From JBDHDH01 sp039591615 (GTDB lineage Bacteria; Gemmatimonadota; Gemmatimonadetes; Gemmatimonadales; GWC2-71-9), in the NCBI GenBank assembly GCA_039591615.1, contig JBDHDH010000039.1, forward strand, positions 1 to 47,727: 47,727 nt of DNA. The letters are read 5' to 3'. This document shows, piece by piece, positions 41,445 through 47,727 of the stretch. The notes under the pieces are model-generated. The model had not been told where the DNA came from, ran no database searches, and worked only from the letters and a program-made list of their open reading frames with translations. The translations under genes were made by a program, and so were the position numbers. Positions within the stretch are counted from its first letter, which is position 1; each line of letters begins with the position of its first letter.

Positions 41445-42407
41445 TTACTTCTCCGCGATACGCAGTGCGCGGAGTCCGATGAGTGTGATCTCGTCGCTCT
41501 CCGACGGTTCGAAGGCACCAGTCTCCCGCTGCAGGCTGCATAGCAGCGGGGCGGCACGCTTCACGGCGTCTCGCGCTACGGGACTCGACGCACAAGACAA
41601 CATGTCCAGCGTGTTGAAGAAGTGCGCGTCGGGCCATCCGCCGTCGGGGAGCTGCTGGAGCACGACATGGCTGGTGAGCTCGTCTACCTGGCTTCGGTAC
41701 TCAATGGGCGCCAGGGTGAGAGCACCGAGGGCCAGCAGCGCGAGGTCTGCCGGAAACTCGGCGCCCAGCGGCTCCCAGAGCTCGCCCATGTCCAAGAGGC
41801 ACTCCACGTGCTGCCGAACCGAGCTCCGGCGGTCCTCTCGTGCTCGCAAGGCAACCCGGAGCGCGAAACAGCTTGCCGCAAACCGAGCTTCCTCCTCCGC
41901 TGCGACGACGAGGCCCGACCCAAACGCCACCGGCGCCACGGCCTGATCTCTCGTCCCGGCGGAAAAGAACCCGCGGAGGAAATGCTGACAGAGCTTCCGA
42001 GCGTGGCGCACGTCCGAGCACCCGTCGCCGAAACACCCTGGGCAATCCTGTCTCGCCAGCACCCACCCAATCGTCCGGATCACGGCCGAGTGATCGGGCG
42101 GGCACCCAAGGTCCATGAGCTCCCATGCCGTCCACGCCGTGGGGAGGAGTGCGCCGTTCATGCTACCGTCGATACGCGTGCGGCGGCGTCGTTCGCGGAT
42201 CAGTTGGTCGGCGAGCTGAGGGTCGCCGGAGAGCGGAAGCCCCATGAGCGATCGGCCGAGCAGGCCCGGTCTCGTGGCGCGGTCCCGCAAGAAGGCTGCG
42301 GCACGGCTCCGGGCGGCGCGCACGTCGGCCGACCCATCCGCCACCGCAGGGCCATGCGGCACTGTCCAATTCTCGTGGGGTGCCTGCAGCTCGTCGTCGA
42401 AGGGCAT
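41445..42407 (-). CDS. Alpha/alpha-toroid protein, prenyltransferase/squalene-cyclase-like
   Basis: 320 residues, all helical, with repeats of the prenyltransferase/terpenoid-cyclase toroid: TAWTAWELMDLG, LQQLPDGGWPDAHFFNTLDM, LLCSLQRETGAFEP. A Cys-rich stretch DCPGCFGDGCSDVRHARKLC is unusual. The DXDD acid motif of squalene-hopene cyclases is not seen, so cyclisation is unproven. Downstream it converges with the transporter gene, 4 bp apart. ATG start. It could bind or process an isoprenoid, given the prenyl-lipid genes elsewhere in the window, but that is speculation. Confidence 0.7.
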   Translation of the reverse strand: MPFDDELQAPHENWTVPHGPAVADGSADVRAARSRAAAFLRDRATRPGLLGRSLMGLPLSGDPQLADQLIRERRRRTRIDGSMNGALLPTAWTAWELMDLGCPPDHSAVIRTIGWVLARQDCPGCFGDGCSDVRHARKLCQHFLRGFFSAGTRDQAVAPVAFGSGLVVAAEEEARFAASCFALRVALRAREDRRSSVRQHVECLLDMGELWEPLGAEFPADLALLALGALTLAPIEYRSQVDELTSHVVLQQLPDGGWPDAHFFNTLDMLSCASSPVARDAVKRAAPLLCSLQRETGAFEPSESDEITLIGLRALRIAEK

Positions 42408-42496
42408 ATGAACCCGGGTTCGCTTGTGGGGGGCCCGCGGACCGTTGGGTCAGGCCGGTTGGCCGGCAGCATGTGAAAGATCGATACAATCTGTTC

Positions 42497-42740
42497 TCGG
42501 TGCTAGGGCCGGGCTCCGTTCGGGGCGAACACCGCACGGCGAGCCTCTGCCTGGGCACCGGACGTGGGTCATCGGGTGGCAGTTGCGCCGACGCACGCCT
42601 AGATTGTGCTCATGCGATGTGCATTGACCTATCCCGGCACAAATCCGGTGCGGCTCCCGGTTGGCGAGCAGTAGCGTCCTCATACGACGCTCGGTAGACC
42701 GGCCGCTCGCTCCTGCCATCTGGGCGAGCGGCTTTCGTTT
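42497..42740 (+). ncRNA. Candidate small RNA ending in a Rho-independent terminator
   Basis: The 335 bp between the toroid gene and tRNA-Asn hold no recognisable protein gene. A good -10 box TACAAT (42485-42490, weak TTGGCC at 42459) lies 200 bp before a strong terminator on the plus strand. No plus-strand gene otherwise needs that terminator. The segment contains further local inverted repeats. I could not match it to SRP RNA, RNase P RNA, tmRNA or 6S RNA. Confidence 0.3.
42702..42740 (+). terminator. Rho-independent terminator upstream of tRNA-Asn
   Basis: GCCGCTCGC (42702-42710) and GCGAGCGGC (42724-42732) form a perfect 9-bp stem with a 13-base loop, followed by TTTCGTTT. Confidence 0.7.
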
Positions 42741-42742
42741 GA

Positions 42743-42815
42743 TGGGGTGTAGCTCAACTGGCAGAGCGCCCGGCTGTTAACCGGGAGGTTGCAGGTTCGA
42801 GTCCTGCCGCCCCAG
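42743..42815 (+). tRNA. tRNA-Asn (GTT)
   Basis: 73 bases folding into a complete cloverleaf: acceptor TGGGGTG with CGCCCCA, D stem GCTC/GAGC, anticodon stem CCCGG/CCGGG with loop CTGTTAA (anticodon GTT at 42776-42778), T stem GCAGG/CCTGC with TTCGAGT loop, discriminator G as expected for Asn. CCA is not encoded. Confidence 0.97.
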
Positions 42816-43311
42816 TTCCGCAGCCACCCGACCCGGCAGCGATTCAGAGTTTCACCCTCCGGGCCCCAGCTCCAACGCCGGGCTTGCTCTTGCAGTCCGA
42901 GGTCCCGGTTCGACAGCGCGACGAGGAAGGCATCGGCCTTCGCCTGCTGTGTCGGACTCGCGTTTCAGCGCAAGCACGACGTCCGGATGTCACCGATCCG
43001 TCGAGCCGCGTGGCTGAGCACCGATCCCTCCGCCATCGCTGTCGCCGGGAGATCGGAGGCGGCATCGAGCGAGAGTCCGTGGAGTGACATCGGAGTCGCG
43101 GCGCAAAACGCACAGCCCGTTCCGTGCTGCTGGGGACCGGACGGGAACACCTGCTCGGCCGGTGATCGGGACGACACACAGACGGAGGACTTGGGTGCGC
43201 CCACCGGCTCCCTTCGGGCATCGCATTCACGGCCGCGCACGAGCAGGGTCACGCAGCGTAGCAGGATGCTGTGCCAGATACGCTCGGATGCCTTCGCTCG
43301 TGTTTTTTCTA
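42816..43311. other. Intergenic stretch with one doubtful small reading frame
   Basis: Between tRNA-Asn and the FecA-like promoter. A minus-strand frame ending at 42965 (about 43265 to 42965) includes EQVFPSGPQQHGTGCAFCAA and a Ser/Ala/Leu-rich tail, slightly like the CxxC region of DUF2946 proteins that often neighbour metal-uptake receptors. No good start or ribosome site is seen. I would not annotate it as a gene. Confidence 0.3.
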
Positions 43312-43341
43312 TTGACAGATCAAAAAGGCGAGGGATATATT
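43312..43341 (+). promoter_or_regulatory. Sigma-70-type promoter of the FecA-like receptor
   Basis: TTGACA (43312-43317), 18-base spacer, TATATT (43336-43341). Predicted transcription start near 43348. It stands in an AT-rich patch. Confidence 0.7.
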
Positions 43342-43355
43342 CGAGATACTGTTTG

Positions 43356-43372
43356 TTGAGATTGATTCTCAA
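43356..43372 (+). promoter_or_regulatory. Fur-box-like operator
   Basis: TTGAGA-TTGAT-TCTCAA is a perfect 6-5-6 inverted repeat just after the predicted transcription start, resembling iron-responsive Fur boxes (GATAATGATAATCATTATC class). It fits repression of an iron-uptake receptor when iron is plentiful. Confidence 0.65.
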
Positions 43373-43558
43373 TTTCATCTAGGTCTTCCGATTCCTCCTT
43401 CGCACTCACCGTGAGTCACCGTGTGTCATAGCCACGCGTCACCGGCTGTGCAGGGGACCCCGACCTCCTCCGAGGCTCGCTCCCGGACAGGTCCCGGTGT
43501 GGGCCATTCCGGCCCGGCACGCCCAAATCCGAGCCAACCCGCTTCCAGGAGTGCATCC

Positions 43559-46102
43559 GTGTCCGTGTCAGACCGCGTCCGCTCCTGCCGGCCAGTCCGG
43601 TTCTTCCCAACTGCGTCGGAAGGGGGTACCGCAGATCGTCTGGTGCGGGCGGGCGCCTTGCAGCGGGCCCTCATGCTCGCCGTGTTCGTCGTGACGGGGG
43701 TAACGACGGCGGCCGCGCAGACAGCCACCGTGCGCGGTACGGTGCGGGATGGCAGGACCGGCGAGCCCTTGCCTCGTGTCACGGTGCGTCTCGACGGGAT
43801 TGGTCACACGACCACCGCTGACGAGACAGGTCGTTACGTCTTCGCGGAGGTACCGCCCGGTGAGCACACACTCCGTTTCAACCTCATTGGATACACCCCC
43901 GCCACACTGACGTTGTATGTCGCGGCGGGCGCGGAGGAGGTCCAGGATGTCGCGCTGGCAGTGAAAGCGGTGCGCCTCCGTCCCGTCACCGTGATCCACG
44001 ACCGGACACGTCTCGTGGGCGCTGCCCGACTCGCAGAGATCCCCGGCTCCGCTCATGTCCTCGACCGCCTGAAGGTGGAGGACCCGAAGGCCGTGTTCGG
44101 CGACGTACACGCGCTGCTCGGAGAGGTACCCGGTGTCAACGTACAGGAAGAGGAGGGTTACGGGCTGCGGCCGAACATCGGGCTGAGGGGGACGGGCGTG
44201 GAGCGGAGCTCCAAGATCACGCTCATGGAGGACGGAGTGCTGATTGCCCCGGCCCCGTACGCCGCTCCGGCGGCGTACTACTTTCCCGTCGTTGGGCGGA
44301 TGGAGGCGATCGAGGTGCGCAAGGGCTCGAGCCAGATCAAGTATGGGCCGCGCACCGTGGGGGGTGCCCTGAACCTCGTGTCCACGAGCATTCCGGACGA
44401 GCTCACCTTGTACGGTGAAGTGGCGGCCGGGCAAGACGCCACTCGGAAGCTGCGAGCCCGGATCGGGAATGCGTACCGCAACTTCGGATGGCTCCTGGAG
44501 GGGTATCAAATCCGTACGAACGGCTTCAAGCGCCTCGACGGGACCGGCGACACGGGGTTCGACATCGAGGACTATCTCCTCAAGCTTCGGGTGAATACCG
44601 ATCCCGGCGCGGCTGTCTACCAGGAGATGGAAATCAAGCTGGGCCACACGGACGAGCTTTCCAACGAGACCTACCTGGGGCTCACCGACGGGGACTTCCA
44701 GCGGAGTGCCCTGCGCCGCTACGCGGCATCCCAGCGCGACGTGATGGATGCCGAGCACCAGCAGGTGCAGCTGCGGCATTTCATCCGGCCCGCCGACTGG
44801 CTGGACGTGACGAGCACGGTGTACCGTAACGACTTCGCCCGGAACTGGTACAAGCTCCAGAGTGTGTACCAGGAGCGCCTCGCGGACATCCTGGACCGTC
44901 CCAGCGAGTTCCCAGCCGAGCTGACGGTGCTGCGGGGAGCCGACAGCGATCCGGACGCGCTTCGGGTTCGGGCAAACAACCGCGATTACTACGCGCAGGG
45001 GATGCAGTCTTTTATTGGCTTGCGGTTCGGCGGCGCCGCTCAGAACGAGCTGGAATTGGGGATCCGCTACCATGAGGACCGGGAAGACCGCTTCCAGCAC
45101 GAGGACGGGTTCCAGATGTTGAACGGGAGCCTGGTGCTGACCTCTGAGGGCGCGCCCGGTAGCCAGTCGAACCGCGTGAGCGACGCGCGGGCGTGGGCGT
45201 TCTACGTTCAGCACAGAATCACGCTGGGCCAGTTGTCCGTCGCGCCGGGGGTGCGATACGAACACGCGGCCTTCCGGCGCACGGATTATGGCGGTGACGA
45301 TCCAAACCGAATCGCTCCCACCAGAGTGCGTGAGAACGACGTCGCCGTGTGGATCCCCGGCGTGGGCGTGCGGTACGGCGTCGCGGCCGGAGTGAGCGTC
45401 TTCGGGGGGGTGCACAAGGGCTTTGCACCGCCCGGTCCGGGCGCGGCTCCGGAAACGAAGCCCGAGGAGAGCGTCAACTACGAGGTGGGCGCGCGGCTGG
45501 CGCGGAACGGCGTGAACGCCCAGGTGGTGGGTTTCTTCAGTGACTATGAGAACATCGTGGGTCGGGCCACGCTGGCGACGGGAGAGACGGGGACCGGTGA
45601 ACAGTTCAACGGGGGTGCGATGGACGTGGCCGGGCTCGAGATGTCGGTGGAGGTGGACGCCCTCACGATGTGGTCCAAAGCGCTCTCCCTACCGTTGCAG
45701 CTGTCGTACACCTTCACTCGGGCCACGTTTCAGACCGACTTCGACAGTGACTTCGAGCCTTGGGGTACGGTGCTGGTCGGCGATCACCTGCCGTACTTGC
45801 CGGAGCATCGGCTGTACCTGGGCGCCGGTATCAGGCATCGGAACTGGGGCGCCAGCTTGTCGGCGAGATACTCGGGTGAGATGCGCACCGTGGCCGGTCA
45901 GGGGCCGATCCCGCCGGGCCGGGCAGCGGACGCGGCGCTGGTCCTCAACGGGGCCGCTGAATACACGTTCATGTCCGAAAGCGTGGTGTTCGTGGCCGTG
46001 CAGAATCTCGCGAACGAACAGCATGTGGTTGCCAGGCGCCCGGCAGGCGCTCGCCCCGGACTCCCACGCACCATCCTTGCCGGCATCCGGTTCGGTCGAT
46101 AG
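43559..46102 (+). CDS. FecA-like TonB-dependent outer-membrane receptor
   Basis: 847 residues from GTG 43559, chosen because AGGAG stands 7 bases upstream; ATG 43673 would also leave part of the signal peptide. A hydrophobic leader ends at TTAAAQ. Next a carboxypeptidase-regulatory-like beta domain (VRGTVRDGRTGEPLPRVTV to GYTPATLTL), then the plug with GLRPNIGLRGTGVERSSKIT and LMEDGVLIAPAPYAAPAAYY and GPRTVGGALNLVS, and the beta-barrel ending in an aromatic-free ...AGIRFGR. The plug blocks match FecA-type ferric-citrate/siderophore receptors. It imports an iron chelate using TonB energy. The promoter with Fur-like operator upstream supports iron control. The extra N-terminal domain is common in Bacteroidota/Gemmatimonadota-type receptors. 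Confidence 0.92.
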   Translation: MSVSDRVRSCRPVRFFPTASEGGTADRLVRAGALQRALMLAVFVVTGVTTAAAQTATVRGTVRDGRTGEPLPRVTVRLDGIGHTTTADETGRYVFAEVPPGEHTLRFNLIGYTPATLTLYVAAGAEEVQDVALAVKAVRLRPVTVIHDRTRLVGAARLAEIPGSAHVLDRLKVEDPKAVFGDVHALLGEVPGVNVQEEEGYGLRPNIGLRGTGVERSSKITLMEDGVLIAPAPYAAPAAYYFPVVGRMEAIEVRKGSSQIKYGPRTVGGALNLVSTSIPDELTLYGEVAAGQDATRKLRARIGNAYRNFGWLLEGYQIRTNGFKRLDGTGDTGFDIEDYLLKLRVNTDPGAAVYQEMEIKLGHTDELSNETYLGLTDGDFQRSALRRYAASQRDVMDAEHQQVQLRHFIRPADWLDVTSTVYRNDFARNWYKLQSVYQERLADILDRPSEFPAELTVLRGADSDPDALRVRANNRDYYAQGMQSFIGLRFGGAAQNELELGIRYHEDREDRFQHEDGFQMLNGSLVLTSEGAPGSQSNRVSDARAWAFYVQHRITLGQLSVAPGVRYEHAAFRRTDYGGDDPNRIAPTRVRENDVAVWIPGVGVRYGVAAGVSVFGGVHKGFAPPGPGAAPETKPEESVNYEVGARLARNGVNAQVVGFFSDYENIVGRATLATGETGTGEQFNGGAMDVAGLEMSVEVDALTMWSKALSLPLQLSYTFTRATFQTDFDSDFEPWGTVLVGDHLPYLPEHRLYLGAGIRHRNWGASLSARYSGEMRTVAGQGPIPPGRAADAALVLNGAAEYTFMSESVVFVAVQNLANEQHVVARRPAGARPGLPRTILAGIRFGR

Positions 46103-46131
46103 GACCTATGAGCGACGCTAGGAGCGCGGTA

Positions 46132-46151
46132 CCGCCACGGCCAAGTGGCGG
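46132..46151. terminator. Hairpin between convergent receptor and amidohydrolase genes
   Basis: CCGCCAC-ggccaa-GTGGCGG, a 7-bp stem with 6-base loop, without a T-run. It lies in the only spacer between the two convergent genes, so it may act as a weak bidirectional terminator. Confidence 0.35.
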
Positions 46152-46201
46152 AGGTTAGCCCTCGGGTCGCGCCCCCGATTCGTCTACCTGCTCACTCATC
46201 C

Positions 46202-47458
46202 CTACCAGGATCGCTGCAATTCGTCGGGCCGATAGATGCTTCCGGAGGAGACCACCATTTCGATGGCGCGAGTGTTCGTGATGTCGACGAGGGGATCGGC
46301 GTATAGCACGATGAAGTCAGCGAGCGCCCCGGCGCGTATCACGCCGATGGAGTCAGCTCCCACGAGGCTCGCCGCATCCCGCGTCGCGGCGAGTATGGCG
46401 CGCCTGGGCTCCAGCCCGGCTCGGACCAGGAGTGCCAGCTCCGTGTGAAGACTCGACCCGGGAGGGATCCAGTGGCGGGCCGTGTTGGTGCCAGCCGCGA
46501 CGATCCCGCCTGCACGAGCGTACAATCGGACGAACCGATCCTGTACGGGTCGCGAGCGGCGAAAGGCCGCAAAGTCCGTCGCCGATATTCGGGCCCTTCG
46601 GATCAACTCCGGATCGCCCCACCGTTGGCGGATGGAGTCGGGTACGCCCGTGAGATCCAGACCCCCCACGAACGCGGGGTCGGACAATCGGCTATAGGCC
46701 TCGTGCATGATGAGCGTGGGAACGATGGCGACGTTCAGCTCCACCAACCTCCCGGCGACGCGCTCGAGCGCAGCAGAGTCCAGTGCCGCCCACCCCCGCT
46801 CGAAGGTATTCCATCCCCGATAGTAATCGTCATGGGCGGCGAAGAAGATCCGTGGATTCGTCACCGCCGATTCGACGACCCCCGTCATGTGTTCCAGGGC
46901 GCTCACGCCCAGTTCCGCTGCCGTGACGGCGTCGACCTTCCCCAAGTGGCCGGCGACGGGGATCTTGAGGGTGAGTGCCTCGTCCATCAGCGGGCGGAGC
47001 AGTCGGGCGTCGATCCGAGGGGAGATCTTGGCCTGAGATGCCTCGGCCAGGACGAGTTGGTCGACCGCCCGGCGGGCCTGGTCCCCGTTGGCGATCACCG
47101 CGCCGTGCGGAAGCGCCCCGGGACCTGCGTCGATGGCGGCTCCGGACACATACATCCGCGGGCCGAGGACGGTTCCGCTGTTCACCTGATCCCGTAGGCC
47201 GAATACGGTCTGCTCCTCCCCTCCGGCATCCCGGATGCTGGTCACACCGTAGGCCATGAATCGGCTCAACATCCATGGCTCGACATGCGTGTGGGCGTCG
47301 ATGAGGCCCGGGATGATCCATTTCCCGTCGAGCCGGACTTCTTCGGCCCCCCGGGGGACGTTCACTGCGTCTCCGGGTCCAGCAGCTTGGATCCGACCAT
47401 CCACCCCCACGAGGATGACGGCGTTGGGGATAGAAGGCCCGCCCTGGCCGTCAAACAC
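46202..47458 (-). CDS. Amidohydrolase family protein (imidazolonepropionase-like), N-terminus uncertain
   Basis: 418 residues from GTG 47458. Metal-dependent hydrolase with WIIPGLIDAHTHVE (first His pair), AGHLGK and ALEHMTG, ending ADFIVLYADPLVD. The usual catalytic Asp of the GTD motif is Asn here (AAGTNTARHWIPPGSSLHTE). Upstream the frame stays open and reads RRKAGLAALSYLGCESG then TTAYVGATVFDGQGG, a lipoprotein-like signal with lipobox LGC that related exported amidohydrolases have. However, no ATG, GTG or TTG lies in that frame before it. So the true start may be lost, non-standard, or shifted by an indel. Substrate unknown; such enzymes cleave amides or lactams, including dipeptides. 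Confidence 0.85.
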   Translation of the reverse strand: MFDGQGGPSIPNAVILVGVDGRIQAAGPGDAVNVPRGAEEVRLDGKWIIPGLIDAHTHVEPWMLSRFMAYGVTSIRDAGGEEQTVFGLRDQVNSGTVLGPRMYVSGAAIDAGPGALPHGAVIANGDQARRAVDQLVLAEASQAKISPRIDARLLRPLMDEALTLKIPVAGHLGKVDAVTAAELGVSALEHMTGVVESAVTNPRIFFAAHDDYYRGWNTFERGWAALDSAALERVAGRLVELNVAIVPTLIMHEAYSRLSDPAFVGGLDLTGVPDSIRQRWGDPELIRRARISATDFAAFRRSRPVQDRFVRLYARAGGIVAAGTNTARHWIPPGSSLHTELALLVRAGLEPRRAILAATRDAASLVGADSIGVIRAGALADFIVLYADPLVDITNTRAIEMVVSSGSIYRPDELQRSW

Positions 47459-47727
47459 CGTGGCGCCGACGTAGGCCGTTGTCCCTTCGCCGCTCTCGCA
47501 CCCGAGGTACGAGAGCGCCGCGAGACCGGCCTTCCTTCTCTCCGGGGGACCAGTGTGAAGAGGCCACTCGACGTCACCGAACTGCCCAGGGGCAGCACAT
47601 AGCGAGCTCGTGACGCATGGTCCGTGCCGAGGATGCGGCCTCGACGGCCTCGACGCGCAGGCAGCGTATGCCGCGCGTCTCCAGGGATCTGGCAGCTCAT
47701 CGAGATTGAACCCGTGGCGTCCCGCCG
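47459..47727 (-). other. Window end upstream of the amidohydrolase, unassigned
   Basis: 269 bases. The first 50 likely encode the amidohydrolase signal region. The rest is open in more than one minus-strand frame (for example ...DELPDPWRRAAYAACAS) but I recognise no family. It may be the 3' end of another gene that begins outside the window. Confidence 0.4.

Noticed and set aside
43568..45415. 615-codon antisense frame within the FecA-like receptor gene
   Set aside because: It is a shadow of the GC-rich coding sequence; the plus-strand frame has full receptor homology.
1..47727. CRISPR arrays, insertion sequences, prophage or att sites
   Set aside because: No regularly spaced repeats, transposase, integrase or phage genes were seen on either strand.

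Overview
The window looks like about 48 kb of a GC-rich, Gram-negative-type bacterial chromosome. TonB-dependent outer-membrane uptake, DUF1501/DUF1800 genes, PYROXD2-like flavoproteins, an EF-G paralogue and many GTG/TTG starts together suggest Gemmatimonadota or a relative. That placement is inference; no rRNA or marker gene proves it. No CRISPR array, prophage or insertion sequence was seen.

Layout: (1) 1-4585, two tandem paralogous hybrid sensor histidine kinases; the first is cut by the window edge and carries an out-of-frame PAS segment. (2) 4818-6790, a small exported protein coupled to a beta-propeller/TlpA-type redoxin. (3) 6965-13370, minus strand: DUF3179 protein, CPA1-type antiporter with a TrkA-N domain, family-2 glycosyltransferase and two SDR oxidoreductases. 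(4) 13459-14347, a dead chimera of a DUF1800 5' end and a DUF1501 3' end. (5) 14416-17891, an ABC exporter and a membrane diguanylate cyclase. (6) 17910-20966, a tandem PYROXD2-like pair, one intact and one decayed. (7) 21346-23436, an EF-G-like GTPase. (8) 23473-40717, a long minus-strand run. In transcription order it holds a selenoprotein selD, RNase HI-like, dCMP deaminase, zinc-ribbon and isopropylmalate-dehydrogenase-like genes; then thiolase, a hypothetical, 3-hydroxyacyl-CoA dehydrogenase, DUF2231, a lipoprotein, geranylgeranyl reductase, squalene/phytoene synthase, a truncated FAD oxidase, thyA and folA; and finally a tightly overlapping operon of two ATP-grasp ligases, a GNAT acetyltransferase and a lysine 2,3-aminomutase. 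(9) 40739-47458, a NicO-type metal transporter, an alpha/alpha-toroid-like protein, a candidate small RNA, tRNA-Asn, a Fur-boxed FecA-like receptor and an amidohydrolase.

The most notable observations are these. SelD is itself a selenoprotein: an in-frame UGA sits at the catalytic Cys position with a SECIS-like hairpin just behind it, so a naive start call loses the N-terminus. The ATP-grasp/ATP-grasp/GNAT/KamA operon looks like an uncharacterised beta-lysine-based pathway. Two genes, folA and the second ATP-grasp gene, can only be full length if they start at CTG inside a CTGA overlap with the upstream stop. Several genes carry internal or 5' deletions: the kinase PAS domain, DUF1800/DUF1501, the PYROXD2 copy and the FAD oxidase. 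These could be real gene decay or assembly collapse; read mapping would tell.

Small intergenic stretches not listed as features (4586-4817, 6791-6964, 11492-11673, 36543-36662) showed nothing I could assign.
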